This document shows, one piece after another, positions 1-11,600 of a DNA stretch of 64,000 nucleotides. Position 1 is the first letter of the stretch, and each line of letters opens with the position of its first letter. Under the pieces are notes generated by a model. That model saw only the letters and a program-made list of their open reading frames with translations. It was not told the DNA's origin and did no database searches. The DNA is from Rhabdochromatium marinum (GTDB lineage Bacteria; Pseudomonadota; Gammaproteobacteria; Chromatiales; Chromatiaceae). Both the position numbers and the translations under genes were made by a program. The stretch is from positions 1 to 64,000 of the forward strand of contig NZ_NRRS01000007.1 in the NCBI RefSeq assembly GCF_016583795.1, written 5' to 3'.

Positions 1-41
1 CCACCCCATACCCACCCCGAACGCCTGACCGCCGGATGTGA
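1..41 (+). CDS. 3' end of an upstream gene (partial)
   Basis: An open frame enters from the left edge and ends with TGA at 39-41, immediately overlapping the GTG at 38 in a GTGA arrangement. The same stop/start overlap style recurs between the next two genes (ATGA at 8626-8629), which suggests one translationally coupled operon. Only about 12 codons are visible, so nothing can be said of the product. Confidence 0.35.
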   Translation, partial: TPYPPRTPDRRM

Positions 42-3000
42 TCCAGGCGCGCAGCGCTGTAACCGCAAGCATCGAAATGGCCCCCACACCCGATTTTCTC
101 TGCCTGACGCTCAGCCCCATCGAACTGACTCCACCGGGCATCGCCCTTGCCACCGCGCGGGCTGGTGGTATAGGCCTGCTTGACCATGAATGGTGCCCGG
201 ACGCACAGCTCAGCACGGCGGTGGAGAATCTCAACCGGCTGCGGAGCCTCACAAGCCCCTCCCAGGCCATCGGCCTGCGACTTGCCGCCGACCAGCTCGA
301 TGCAGACACCCTAACAGCGCTGCTCAATCCGCTGCTGGAACGCCCGCACTGGATCATCCTCTGCCAATGGACGCCGGCGACGCTGCACACCCAGCTCGGC
401 AAACTGCCCGCCGCAGCCCAACGCCAGCTGCTGCTTGAAGTCACCGCTGCCGAGGCGCTGCAAGCACTGGAGACCATCCCCCCGGCCGTCACCGGCCTGC
501 TCGCCAAGGGACATGAAAGCGGCGGCTGGGTGGGTGAGGATAGCGCCTTTGTACTGAGCCAAAAACTGCTGGCACATGGTCAGTGGCCAGTCTATGTCCA
601 GGGCGCCATCGGCTCGCACAGCGCCGCCGCGTGCCGCGCCGCTGGCTGCGCAGGCGTCGTGCTCGACGACAGCTTGTGGCTGATGCCGGAATCCCCCTGG
701 CCTGATGCCTGGCAGTCACTCCTGAACCACAGCAGTGGTCAGGATGCCCAATGCTTCGGCCCGCTGCGGGTACTGAAACGCCCTGGCTTCGCTGCCCTTG
801 CACCCTTGCAGGATGCCACCACCCAAGGCGTGGATGACTCAGACGCCTGGCAAGCACTGGCGCAGTCCCAGATCGGCTGGGGCGATCCGGCCCGCAAGGC
901 CTGGCCACTGGGCCAGGGTATCGACCATGCCAGCCGCTCACTAAAGAATCACAAAACCACTGGTCGCTATCTGCGCGCTCTGCTGCGCCAGAGTGCACAG
1001 AGCCTGGATCACAGCCAGCACCAACCGCAACTGCGAGCCGACGCGCCGCTGGCCCGCTCCCACGGCACGCGTTACCCCATTGTGCAGGGCCCCATGACCC
1101 GGGTCAGTGACTGCCCCGCTTTTGCCGCTGCGGTCGCCGCAGCCGGCGCCCTGCCGATGCTGGCGCTGGCGCTGTTACCCTCGGACACGGTTGCCGCTCT
1201 GCTGGCCGACACTCAGGCGCAACTGGGCGACCGGCCCTGGGGCGTCGGCCTGCTGGGCTTTGCACCGGCCGAGCTGTACGCCGCCCAGCTGGAGTGCATC
1301 CAGCGCGTGCGTCCGCGCTTTGCACTTATCGCCGGCGGCCGCCCCGATCAGGCTCAGGTGCTGGAAGCGCTGGGTATCGCCACTTACCTGCATGCGCCCA
1401 CCCCGGCGCTGACGCGGCTTTATGTCGAGCAGGGTGCGCGCCGGCTGGTGTTCGAGGGACGCGAGTGCGGCGGTCATGTCGGCCCCCTCAGCAGCTTCGC
1501 ACTCTGGGAAGGCGTGGTCGCCACCCTGCTGGAAACCGTGCCTGAATCTCAGGCCCCGGACATGCACCTGTTGTTTGCCGGTGGCATCCACGACCACCGC
1601 TCGGCACAGATGATCGAGGCACTGGCCGCTCCGCTGGCGGCGCGCGGCATGAAAATCGGCGTCCTCATGGGCACCGCCTATCTGTTCACCCGCGAGGCGG
1701 TCAGCACCAAGGCTATTCTGCCCGGCTTTCAGCAGCAGGCCCTGGCCTGCACGCGTACCGTCAACCTGGAAACCGGCCCCGGCCATGCCTCGCGCTGCGC
1801 CCTCACCCCCTTTGCCGACACCTTCGAGCACACCCGCCAGGCGTTGCGCCAACAGGGCCGCACCGCCGACGACATCCGCCAGGCGCTGGATCAACTGTGC
1901 CTCGGGCGCCTACGCGTCGCTGCCAAGGGGCTGACGCGCGACGGGGAGCAACTGGTCGAAGTCGATGCTGCCACCCAGGAACGCGAGGGCATGTACATGA
2001 TCGGCCAGGTGGCCAGCTTGCGCGATGCCGTGATCAGCCTGGAGGAGCTGCATACGTCGCTCTGCACCCCCGAGCCGGACCAACAACCTGAGCCGGTCAG
2101 TCACTGCCAGAATCTTCCCGCCGCGCCAACCCCAAGCGACATCGCCATCGTGGGCATCGGCACCATCTTGCCGCGTGCCGATGACCCCGAGCGCTTCTGG
2201 TCCAACATCCTGGCTCAAATCGACAGCATCAGCGAGATTCCCGCCACCCGCTGGGACTGGCGGCTCTACTACGATGCCGACCCCAGCACGCGCGACAAGG
2301 TCTATTCCAAGTGGGGCGCCTTCCTCGACGAGGTGCCCTTTGACCCAGCACGCTTCGGTATCCCGCCCAAATCACTGCCGTCGATCGACCCCATCCAGTT
2401 GCTAAGCCTGGAGGCCGTGCGCCGCGCCCTGGAGGATGCCAACTATGGCGAGGGCGACTTTGATCGCGCCAATACCTCAGTGATTCTCGGCTACAGCGGC
2501 GGCCTGGGCGAGCTGGGGGAGCACTATGTGACCCGCGCGGAACTGAGCGCGCGCTTGGCCGGGCTGCCCTCGGCCGTCTTCGACCACCTGCCGGAATGGA
2601 GCGAAGACTCCTTCCCCGGTCTGCTGCCCAATGTCGCTGCCGGGCGGGTAGCCAATCGCTTTGACTGCGGCGGGGCCAATTTCACTCTTGATGCCGCCTG
2701 CGCCTCCTCGCTGACCGCCATTGATGTTGCGGTCAGTCAGCTCGACAGCGGCCGCTGTAACCTGGCCATTGCCGGTGGCGTAGACACCAAGCTGTCGCCC
2801 TTTGCCTATCTGTGCTTCTCGAAAACCCCGGCGCTGACGCCCCAGGAACGCGCCCGCCCCTTCGCCGCCGACACCGACGGCATTCTGCTCGGCGAGGGCG
2901 TGGCCATGGTGGTGCTCAAGCGCCTGGCCGAGGCTGAAGCAGATGGCGACCGCATCTATGCGGTGATCAAGGCCAGCGCTAGCTCCAGCGATGGCAAGGC

Positions 3001-6000
3001 GCTGGGCCTGACCGCGCCGCGCGCCAGCGGTCAGCGCCTGGCCTTTGATCGCGCCTATGCCCGCGCCGGGATCACTCCGGCCAGCCTGGGACTCTACGAG
3101 GCGCATGGTACCGGCACCCGCCTGGGCGACGAGACCGAGCTGGGCAGCGTCCAGCAGCTGCTGGCTGATCACCGCGCTCCGGCGCGCAGCTGCGCCCTGG
3201 GCGCGGTGAAGGCACTGATCGGTCATACCAAAAGCACCGCCGGCGTGGCGGCATTGATCAAAGCCACCCTGGCGCTGCATCATCGCACCCTGCCCCCGCA
3301 ACCCGGTGTGCAACAGCCCCTGGCCAGCCTGTGCGATCCGGCCAGCCCCCTGTATCTGCCCAGTGAGCCGCTGCCCTGGCTAAGTCCGGATGGACACCCG
3401 CGCCGGGCCGGCGTCAGCGCCTTCGGTTTCGGTGGCGCCAATAGCCATGCCGTGCTGGAGGAATATCAGGGCAACCTGCACTCAGCCCGCGCCGGCGGCG
3501 AGTTGTGGCCCCAGGAGCTGATTCTGCTGGCCGCCGAGTCCCGCGCCGCGCTGGGTGAACGCATCACCGCCCTGCAAGACCAGCTACAGACACCGGAATC
3601 GGCTCCCGCACTGCTCACCCTGGCCAGCGACTGCGCCCGAGTGCTCACCCGCGACAGCGACAGCAATAGCGACGGTGACCAATCGCCAGCCCCCTGGCGC
3701 CTGGCGATTGTCGCCAGTGATGTTGCCGGCCTTGGCACGGCGCTCGCGCAAGCGAAAGCGGCGCTGGAGGCCGCGAGCCGCCCGCCGCTGCCCCCGCATA
3801 TTTGCCTGACCCGCCCCGACGGCCCCCTGAAAACGCCCAACTCGGGGCAACTGGCCTTTCTGTTCCCCGGACAGGGCGCCCAATATCCCAACATGGGGCG
3901 CGAAGCGGCCCTGTGGTTCGACCCGGTGCGCGGCGCCTGTGAGCGCGCCGAACGGCTGTTCGCCCCCGAGCTGTCGCAGCCACTGAGCCAATATCTGTGG
4001 CCACGCGGGTTTGCTGATGAGCTGGAGTCCGCTACGGCGGCACTCACCGCCACTGAGATCGCGCAACCGGCCCTGGGAGCCATTGAACTGGGCTATCTGG
4101 ATCTGCTCAGCCGCTGCGGCCTCAGCCCCGAGCTGGTCGGTGGTCACAGCTATGGTGAGTTCGTTGCCCTGGCCGCCGCCGGGGTTCTGAGCCCGAATGA
4201 CCTGCTGCGTCTGTCGCGCGCCCGGGGTCTGGCGATGGCTGCCGCCAGCGGGGCTGGCGCCATGGCCGCTGTGCAGGCGCCGCGTGAGCGGCTGCAATCC
4301 CAGCTCAAAAACAGCGACCCCAGCGGTCAACTGGTGCTTGCCAACCATAACGCCCCCGAACAGTCGGTGGTCTCCGGGCCGCGCGCCGCTGTCGAGGCGC
4401 TGCTTGCGCAACTGGAAGCGGACGGCCTCAAGGTCCGACGACTGCCGGTGGCCGGTGCCTTCCATTCACCGCTGATGGCCGACTCGCTGGGCCCGCTGAG
4501 CGCCGCGATTGATCAGGTGACGCTGCATGCTCCGCGCCTTCCGGTTTATTCCAACATCCAGGCCCAGCCTTACCCGAGCGATCCAGAGGCAGTGCGCACC
4601 CAGCTCAATCAGCATCTGCTGAGTCCAGTGGAATTCGTCGCTCAGATTCAGGCCATGTACCAAGCCGGCGCGCGCCTGTTTGTCGAAGTCGGCCCCCGCG
4701 CCATTCTCAGCGGTCTGACCGGCCAGATTCTGGCCGATCAGCCGCATCTAGCGGTGGCTGTGGATGGCGCTGGCGGTGGACTGCGCGGCCTGCTGTGCGC
4801 CCTTGCAGCGCTGTTTGCCGAAGGCGTTGACTTAAACAACGAGGCTTTGTTCACCGGTCGCCGCGCCCCACAGCGTCCAACCACAACCGCCCAGTGGCTG
4901 GTCAGCGGTGGCGGTGTGCGCCGTCGTGATCAGACGCCCAGTCTTCCGACGCCCATTGCCATCGCCGCGCCGCCAACCGAACCATCAGCAGCAACCATCA
5001 GCCGCTCACGCCCGGAGCCCAGCGCGGAACCAATGTCGAATTCCAATTCAAGTGCAGCTCCCAACCAGGAAGCCACCCTCGCGGCCTATCGCGCCTATCA
5101 AGCCACCATGCAGCAATTCCTCGCGCTGCAAGAACGGGTAATGACAGGCCTCCTGTCTGGCTCCATGCCTGAAATGACTGGCGTGCCTGGTCTGCCTGGT
5201 ATGCCAGACGGGCCAAGTGGATCTGACGCGCGCTCTGAACATCCCAACCAGGCGGATCTGACCGCAGCGCTACCCACAATGCCCGCTGCCGCTGTCAGAT
5301 CCGAACACCACTGGAACGGACAGCAAACTGCTCCAACCAACCCCGCGTCCGAAGCTGAATCCAGCGTCAATTCCGCCCGCCCAACCGAGCGTCCGCTGGA
5401 TCGCGCTGCCCTGCTCGCCCGTGCCACGGCTGTGGTCAGCGACTGCACCGGCTATCCACCCGAGATGCTCGGGCCGGATCTGGCACTGGAGGCCGAGCTG
5501 GGCATCGACTCCATCAAGCGGGTGGAAATCATTGCCGGTCTCGAAAAAACATTGCCCGACGCCCTGGCCAGTGCCATGCGCGCGCAGATGGAGCCGATCA
5601 GTCGGGCTGGCACCCTGAATCAGCTCATCGATCAGCTTGCGCAACTGATTCCTGCCAGCCCGAGCACCACGGCAGACGAGGTTGCCATTACACCAGCCGA
5701 TGTGGATACGCCATCCCCCGCTTCGCCTCCCAGCGTCCTGGACCGCCAGTCTCTGCTGGAGATCTTGGTCGGCGTGGTCAGCGACTGCACCGGCTATCCG
5801 CCCGAAATGCTTGGGCTGGACCTGGCGCTGGAGGCCGAGCTGGGCATCGATTCCATCAAACGGGTGGAAATCATTGCTGGTATCGAAAAAAAGCTGCCCG
5901 CCGCCCTAGCCAGCGCCATGCGCGCGCAGATGGAATCCATCAGCCGCAGTGCAACACTCAATGCCATGGCTGAAGCACTGCTGGGCTTGCAGACCGACAA

Positions 6001-8629
6001 TCATAGCCAGGCCGGCAATCAGTCCAACACCAAAACCGACAGCGAACCCAGCCCGCCACTCCCATCTTCGCCCCAGACACTGGGTCGCTACCTGATGCGC
6101 GCCATGCCCGCCCCGCTCGCGCATGTGCCGCGCGCCAGTCTCCAAGGACAAGTGCTGATCACCGAAGATGCCCTGGGCGTCGCCAGCGCATTGGCCTCAG
6201 CACTGCAAGCGCAGGGCATCCCAACATCCCGGCTTAACAACGCGGATTTGGACACTCAAGAACATCTGGTGCAGGCGCTTGTCGAAGCCCGCGCGGCCTC
6301 CGGCCCCATCGGCGCGCTGGTGCATCTGGCTGGCCTGGAAACTGCTGACCTGCCGGACACCCTGGCCGACTGGCAACGCCAGAGCGCACGCCAGGTCAAG
6401 CAATTATTTGTGCTGTTGCAGCAGTGCGCGGCCGAGCTGCGCACGCGTCAAGCGCCGGTGCTCAGCGCTTCGCTGCTCGGTGGCGCCTTTGGTCGCAATG
6501 GCCGTTGCGGCCCTGGTCTGCCACTCGGTGCCGCTGCCGCTGGACTGCTCAAAACCGCCCGCCTCGAATGGCCCGAACTGCGCACGCGAGCCATCGACTT
6601 CCCGGACGCCGAGCCTGCGCTCCTGGCGCAGTGGCTCACCGATGAGCTGTTGGCCAGCGACGACGCGGACGAAATCGGCTATGCCGAGGGTCAGCGCGCA
6701 GTCTTTACCGCTATCGCCGCGCCAACCCAACCAGCGACACAACAGCCACCGACCCCACAATCGCCAGTAGAGCCAGCCGCAGACTGGGTCGTCCTGGCGC
6801 TGGGCGGTGCGCGCGGTATCACCGCTGCAATTCTGCGTGATTTGCTGTGCCCCGGCATGACACTGGTGCTGGTTGGGCGCAGCCCGCTGAAGCCGGAAGC
6901 GCCAGCCACTCAGGGGCTGAAGGACGACGATGCCTTACGAACAGCCCTAATCGAGCAGGCGCGCCAGAGCGGACAGGCGCCAACCCCAGTTGCAATCGAC
7001 CGACAGCTGCGCCAACTCAAGCGGGCGCGCGAGATCGTCAGCAACATTGAAGCCTTCGAGGCCGCTGGCGCACGGGTGCATTACCATCCGATTGATGCAC
7101 GGGATTCCAGCGCCCTGATCGAGCTGATCGACACCATCTATCAAGACCACGGCCGCATCGATGCCCTGCTCCAGGGGGTCGGCATCATTGAGGATAAGCT
7201 GCTGCAAGACAAGGGCCCGGAGTCCTTTGCGCGCGTATTTGACACCAAGGTTGACAGCACCTGGCAGCTGTGCCGGCATCTCAAACCCGACAGTCTCAAG
7301 CTCGCCTTGCTGTTCGCCTCCATCGCCGGGCGTACCGGCAATCGCGGCCAGGCCGACTATGCCAGCGCCAATGAGGCAGTCAACCGCCTGGGCTGGTGGA
7401 TGCACGAACACTGGCCCCAGACGCGGGTACTGGCAATCAACTGGGGACCTTGGGCCATCACCGGCATGGCCTCCGAGGCGGTCAACCGCCAGTTTCGCGA
7501 GCGCGGCGTGACCCCCATCCCGCCGGCCGCCGGCTGCCGTTTTGTACGCGATGAGCTGACCTATGGTGATCCGTCCCAGGTGGAACTGATTGCCGGGCTC
7601 TTTGAGGGACTGGAGACCAGTGACACAGCAGCAGGATCAGAATCTTATCCGCTGCTCGGGACACGGCGCCCAAGCCCGCAGGCCGACGGCAGCCGGACGC
7701 TCGACTATCGCTTCGACCTGGCGCGGGATCGTTATCTGGACCATCATCGCCTCGACGGAATCCCGGTGGTGCCAGCCGCTGTCGCGCTGGAGTTGATGGC
7801 CGAAGGCGTTGCCGCTGGCTGGCCAGCGCAGCCAGTCACCAGTATGCAGGATCTGCGCGTACTGCAGGGCATCACCCTGGAACAGGATCAAGCACGCGAG
7901 CTGCGCCTCTGGGCCCAGGCCAAAGCGACATCCGCCGGCGAACCGACCGTCATTGAGGCCGAAATTCGCGACCCTTCACTCCAGCGAACGCACTATCGCG
8001 CCTGCTTCACGCTGGGTGAGCCGAGCGATCCGACGACTGTCGCTGACCCAGTTGCTGCGCTGGTCGCCGCCCCGGCAGCACTCAGCACAGGCCAGCGCAT
8101 GAGTGCCACGACCGCCTATGCCGAACATTGCTTTCATGGGCCACTGTTTCAGTGCCTGCACGGCGAACTGCTGATCGCGCCCACCGGGGTCGATGGTCAG
8201 CTGCACCCAAGCGATCCGCAAGCCTGGATCGCCGATGCGCCGCCCGAGGCCCGCTGGCTGTTCGATCCCGGTCTGGTTGATGCACTCTTACAGACGGTGA
8301 TTTTGTGGGCACGGTTGCAACAGAGCCGCTATCCGCTGCCCACCGGCCTGCGTCGGGCCATGGTGCCAAACAAGGGCGTCGCCGGCCGAGATCCGCGTCA
8401 GCGCACCCAGCCACTGCATCTCACCAATCGCATTACCCAGTCGAGCCGCCACGGCAGCGAGCAGGATTTTCAGATCCGCGACGCCCAGGGCACCCTGGTG
8501 CTGCAACTTGACGGGGTCAGCGTCAGCCACAGCGACGCACTCAACCGCCTGGCGCCCGTACCATCCGCCCCGCCCAATCACGGACAAGCAGCCCCCGGAC
8601 ATCCAACCCACGGAACCCCAGCCCCATGA
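38..8629 (+). CDS. PfaA/HglE-like multidomain lipid/polyketide synthase (NPD-NPD-KS-AT-ACP-ACP-KR-DH)
   Basis: Large iterative type I synthase of 2863 aa, resembling PUFA and heterocyst-glycolipid synthases. Domains in order: two NPD/nitronate-monooxygenase-like flavin domains (about 15-240 and 345-690, each with a GGxVG motif), the fold used for enoyl reduction in PUFA synthases; ketosynthase (about 700-1150) with C888, H1023 and H1063; acyltransferase (about 1270-1590) with S1371 in GHSYG; two ACPs with phosphopantetheine serines S1825 and S1939 in GIDSIKR; ketoreductase (about 2250-2540) with Y2441; dehydratase with H2570 in HxxxGxxxxP and D2748 in DxxxQ. It should extend malonyl units and reduce, dehydrate and possibly saturate them. 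The GTG at 38 overlaps an upstream stop; ATG at 77 is an alternative start. No thioesterase is present, so release is by another protein. The product is unknown. Fusing two NPD domains at the N-terminus is the odd feature. Confidence 0.9.
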   Translation: MIQARSAVTASIEMAPTPDFLCLTLSPIELTPPGIALATARAGGIGLLDHEWCPDAQLSTAVENLNRLRSLTSPSQAIGLRLAADQLDADTLTALLNPLLERPHWIILCQWTPATLHTQLGKLPAAAQRQLLLEVTAAEALQALETIPPAVTGLLAKGHESGGWVGEDSAFVLSQKLLAHGQWPVYVQGAIGSHSAAACRAAGCAGVVLDDSLWLMPESPWPDAWQSLLNHSSGQDAQCFGPLRVLKRPGFAALAPLQDATTQGVDDSDAWQALAQSQIGWGDPARKAWPLGQGIDHASRSLKNHKTTGRYLRALLRQSAQSLDHSQHQPQLRADAPLARSHGTRYPIVQGPMTRVSDCPAFAAAVAAAGALPMLALALLPSDTVAALLADTQAQLGDRPWGVGLLGFAPAELYAAQLECIQRVRPRFALIAGGRPDQAQVLEALGIATYLHAPTPALTRLYVEQGARRLVFEGRECGGHVGPLSSFALWEGVVATLLETVPESQAPDMHLLFAGGIHDHRSAQMIEALAAPLAARGMKIGVLMGTAYLFTREAVSTKAILPGFQQQALACTRTVNLETGPGHASRCALTPFADTFEHTRQALRQQGRTADDIRQALDQLCLGRLRVAAKGLTRDGEQLVEVDAATQEREGMYMIGQVASLRDAVISLEELHTSLCTPEPDQQPEPVSHCQNLPAAPTPSDIAIVGIGTILPRADDPERFWSNILAQIDSISEIPATRWDWRLYYDADPSTRDKVYSKWGAFLDEVPFDPARFGIPPKSLPSIDPIQLLSLEAVRRALEDANYGEGDFDRANTSVILGYSGGLGELGEHYVTRAELSARLAGLPSAVFDHLPEWSEDSFPGLLPNVAAGRVANRFDCGGANFTLDAACASSLTAIDVAVSQLDSGRCNLAIAGGVDTKLSPFAYLCFSKTPALTPQERARPFAADTDGILLGEGVAMVVLKRLAEAEADGDRIYAVIKASASSSDGKALGLTAPRASGQRLAFDRAYARAGITPASLGLYEAHGTGTRLGDETELGSVQQLLADHRAPARSCALGAVKALIGHTKSTAGVAALIKATLALHHRTLPPQPGVQQPLASLCDPASPLYLPSEPLPWLSPDGHPRRAGVSAFGFGGANSHAVLEEYQGNLHSARAGGELWPQELILLAAESRAALGERITALQDQLQTPESAPALLTLASDCARVLTRDSDSNSDGDQSPAPWRLAIVASDVAGLGTALAQAKAALEAASRPPLPPHICLTRPDGPLKTPNSGQLAFLFPGQGAQYPNMGREAALWFDPVRGACERAERLFAPELSQPLSQYLWPRGFADELESATAALTATEIAQPALGAIELGYLDLLSRCGLSPELVGGHSYGEFVALAAAGVLSPNDLLRLSRARGLAMAAASGAGAMAAVQAPRERLQSQLKNSDPSGQLVLANHNAPEQSVVSGPRAAVEALLAQLEADGLKVRRLPVAGAFHSPLMADSLGPLSAAIDQVTLHAPRLPVYSNIQAQPYPSDPEAVRTQLNQHLLSPVEFVAQIQAMYQAGARLFVEVGPRAILSGLTGQILADQPHLAVAVDGAGGGLRGLLCALAALFAEGVDLNNEALFTGRRAPQRPTTTAQWLVSGGGVRRRDQTPSLPTPIAIAAPPTEPSAATISRSRPEPSAEPMSNSNSSAAPNQEATLAAYRAYQATMQQFLALQERVMTGLLSGSMPEMTGVPGLPGMPDGPSGSDARSEHPNQADLTAALPTMPAAAVRSEHHWNGQQTAPTNPASEAESSVNSARPTERPLDRAALLARATAVVSDCTGYPPEMLGPDLALEAELGIDSIKRVEIIAGLEKTLPDALASAMRAQMEPISRAGTLNQLIDQLAQLIPASPSTTADEVAITPADVDTPSPASPPSVLDRQSLLEILVGVVSDCTGYPPEMLGLDLALEAELGIDSIKRVEIIAGIEKKLPAALASAMRAQMESISRSATLNAMAEALLGLQTDNHSQAGNQSNTKTDSEPSPPLPSSPQTLGRYLMRAMPAPLAHVPRASLQGQVLITEDALGVASALASALQAQGIPTSRLNNADLDTQEHLVQALVEARAASGPIGALVHLAGLETADLPDTLADWQRQSARQVKQLFVLLQQCAAELRTRQAPVLSASLLGGAFGRNGRCGPGLPLGAAAAGLLKTARLEWPELRTRAIDFPDAEPALLAQWLTDELLASDDADEIGYAEGQRAVFTAIAAPTQPATQQPPTPQSPVEPAADWVVLALGGARGITAAILRDLLCPGMTLVLVGRSPLKPEAPATQGLKDDDALRTALIEQARQSGQAPTPVAIDRQLRQLKRAREIVSNIEAFEAAGARVHYHPIDARDSSALIELIDTIYQDHGRIDALLQGVGIIEDKLLQDKGPESFARVFDTKVDSTWQLCRHLKPDSLKLALLFASIAGRTGNRGQADYASANEAVNRLGWWMHEHWPQTRVLAINWGPWAITGMASEAVNRQFRERGVTPIPPAAGCRFVRDELTYGDPSQVELIAGLFEGLETSDTAAGSESYPLLGTRRPSPQADGSRTLDYRFDLARDRYLDHHRLDGIPVVPAAVALELMAEGVAAGWPAQPVTSMQDLRVLQGITLEQDQARELRLWAQAKATSAGEPTVIEAEIRDPSLQRTHYRACFTLGEPSDPTTVADPVAALVAAPAALSTGQRMSATTAYAEHCFHGPLFQCLHGELLIAPTGVDGQLHPSDPQAWIADAPPEARWLFDPGLVDALLQTVILWARLQQSRYPLPTGLRRAMVPNKGVAGRDPRQRTQPLHLTNRITQSSRHGSEQDFQIRDAQGTLVLQLDGVSVSHSDALNRLAPVPSAPPNHGQAAPGHPTHGTPAP

Positions 8630-11600
8630 GCGCCGCCGCACATCAGGATCAGGACGTTGCCATCATCGGTCTGTCGGGGCTGTTTCCCGGCAGTGCCACA
8701 GTAGAGCACTTCTGGAACAACATTCTGGCCGGCCGCGATCTGGTGCAAGAGGCACCCGATACCTGGGCGCAGCCCTGGTACGATCCTGACGGCCCTGATC
8801 TGGGCATGGACTCAGCGCGTATCCGCACCCGCAAGGTCGGGCTGCTGGGCGATCTGGCGGTGTTCGATCCGTTCGCCTTCGGCATCCCGCCCAAGGCGGT
8901 TGAGGGCGACCCGGCGCATTACATGGCGCTGCAACTGGCTGGCGATGCCTTGCAGGATGCTGGTTATCAGGAGCGTTCCTTCAACCGCGAGCGCACCGGC
9001 GTGATTGTTGGGCGGGGTTCGAGCCCCAACCGTGGCGACGTCCTGGGCATGCAATACGGCCTAGTGATCGACCAGACGCTCGATTTGCTCAGCACCCTGA
9101 TGCCAGACATCGACCACCAGCGGCGCGAAGTGCTGCGTGCGGCACTGAAGCGCAGCCTGCCCCAGGTCGAGACCGAGCACGCACCGACGCTGATTTCCAA
9201 CGTCATCAGCGGGCGCATTTCCAATCGGCTCGATCTCATGGGGCCGAGCTATCTGGTCGATTCGGCCTGTTCTTCGAGCCTAATCGCGCTGGATCTTGGC
9301 GTGCGCGATCTGAACTCCGGGCGCTGTGACATGGTGCTGGTCGGGGGCATACAGGCCTCAATGCCGGCGCAGATTTATATGCTGTTTCAGCAGATCGGCG
9401 CCCTGGCTGCGGGTGACATCCGCCCCTTCGATGCCAGCGCCAGCGGCACCCTGCTCGGCGAGGGTGCGGGCTTCGCGGTCATCAAGCGTCTGGCCGATGC
9501 GGTGCGCGATGACGATCAAATCTATGCCGTAATCAAAGGCGTCGGTGTCGCCAGCGACGGCAAGGCCATGGGGCTGCTGGCGCCGCGACTCGAAGGCGAG
9601 GCCCTGGCCATTCGCCGCGCCTACGAACAGACCGGCATCGCGCCCGCATCCATCCGCCTGATCGAAGCCCATGGCACCGGCATCCCACTCGGCGACCGCA
9701 CCGAGATCCAAGCGCTGAACCAAATCTTTGGCGCCCGACGCGGACATCTGCCCGATTGCGCCATCGGCTCGGTCAAATCCATGATTGGCCACTGCATCCC
9801 GGCCGCCGGCATGGCGAGCTTAATCAAGACCAGCCTGGCGCTGCACCATAAAATCCTGCCGCCCACCCTGTGCGGCGAGGTCAGCCCGGAACTTGGGTTG
9901 GAGCGTACCCCTTTCTATGTCAACACCCGCACTCGCCCCTGGGTGCAGGGCGGCGATTGTCCCAGACGTGCCGGCATCAATGCCTTTGGCTTTGGTGGCA
10001 TCAACACCCATGCCATTTTGGAAGAAGACCGGCCACCGACGGCACTGCCGCCGCCGGGACTGGGACGCTGGCTGCTGCGCGACTCGCAGCGTGCCGCAGC
10101 CCGGCTGGCCGCTGGTCCCATGGTGAAGGCCGGCACCGGCAGCTGGCCAAGCGAACTGCTGGTATTTGCCAGCGCCAGCCGCGCCGCCCTGTTGGATCAG
10201 ATTGGCGACCTGCTGGCCCGGTTGTCGACTGAGCCGGACGAAGCACGGCAAGAGACGTCGCACACAACCTTGGGCGAACTGGCGGCGCAATGCTGGCGTG
10301 AGCAAGGGACTGGCCCGATACGTCTGGCCGTGGTGGCCAGCGATCTGGCCGACCTGCGTGCCAAGCTTGCGCTGCTGCGCGATAAACTGCCCGGCCTGTT
10401 TGCCTCGAAAAAACAACGCCCTAGCCTCAGCACCCGCAAGGGCCTTTTCTATGCCGAGATAGCCCCCGAGGCTGAGTCCGAGACTGAATCCGAGGCTAAG
10501 CCGGAAACTAAAGCGGCCCCTAGTAAGATCGCCTGGCTGTTTTCCAGCGAGGGTGCTCAGTACCCGAACATGCTCGCCGATCTGGCGGTGCATCTGCCAC
10601 AGGTGCGGCGCTGGTTTGACTTTCTGGATGACATCTTCCCGCGCGACCCGCGCCCGAGCGCGCAGCTGTTTCCAGCCCCGACCACGCTCGATCCTGCCGC
10701 CCGGGACTGGCTGCATGCGCAGTTGCATGCCGGCGATCTGGCCACCGAAAGCATTTCCATGGCCAGCCATGCGCTCTACGAACTGTTGCGCGATCTGGGC
10801 ATTCCCTGCGATGCCATGATCGGGCACAGCGCGGGCGAGCATGTCGCCCTGCGCGCCAGCGGTCTGGCACGCACCACCTCCATGGAAGGCTTTCGCGACC
10901 AACTGCGTGCCCTGAACCAGCTCTATCAACAGATGGAAGAACAGGGGCTGCTGGCCACCGGACGCCTGATCTCAATCGGCGCCCTGGACGATGCGGCGCT
11001 GGCAGCCCTGCTGCGGGAGCGTCACGACCATTTGTATTTGGTAGCAGACAACTGCGCCAATCAGGCGATAGTCTTTGTCGAAGAATCCCAGTACCAGGCA
11101 CTCCAAGCCCAGTTGCAGGCCCTCGGTGCCATCCATGCGGAGCTGCCCTTCGACCGCGCCTATCACACCCCCTTATTCGCATCTGGCGCCGCCGCCATAC
11201 GCGCCTTCTATGCCGAGCAGATTGAAACCAGCGCCGCCGAGGTGCCGGTCTACAGTTGCAGCACTGCCGCTCCCTATCCCAGCGCGGGAGGACCAGCCAG
11301 TCTTGATATTGCCGCCGAGCAATGGACCAAGCCGGTGCGGTTTCGCGACACCATTGAGGCACTCTATCGCGACGGGGTGCGGGTGTTTATCGAGGTGGGC
11401 GCAAATAGCTCGCTCACCGCCTTTGTCGACAGCATCCTCAAAGGCCGTGATGCACTCACCGTGGCGTCCAATGTCCAGGATCGCCCGGCGCTCGAACAAC
11501 TCCAGCACCTGCTAGGGCAACTCTTTGTCCGGGGGATTGCGCTGGATCTTGAACCGCTGTTTGCAGAACGCATCGCAAGCAAGGCGGTTGGTGCCGCCGC

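Noticed and set aside
2477-3313. 278-aa open frame on the - strand inside the synthase KS domain
   Set aside because: It is antisense to a clearly conserved ketosynthase and is a by-product of high GC; several similar frames occur across the synthase.
9820-10929. 369-aa open frame antisense to the KS-AT gene
   Set aside because: The + strand frame carries intact KS and AT motifs; the antisense frame has no recognisable domain.
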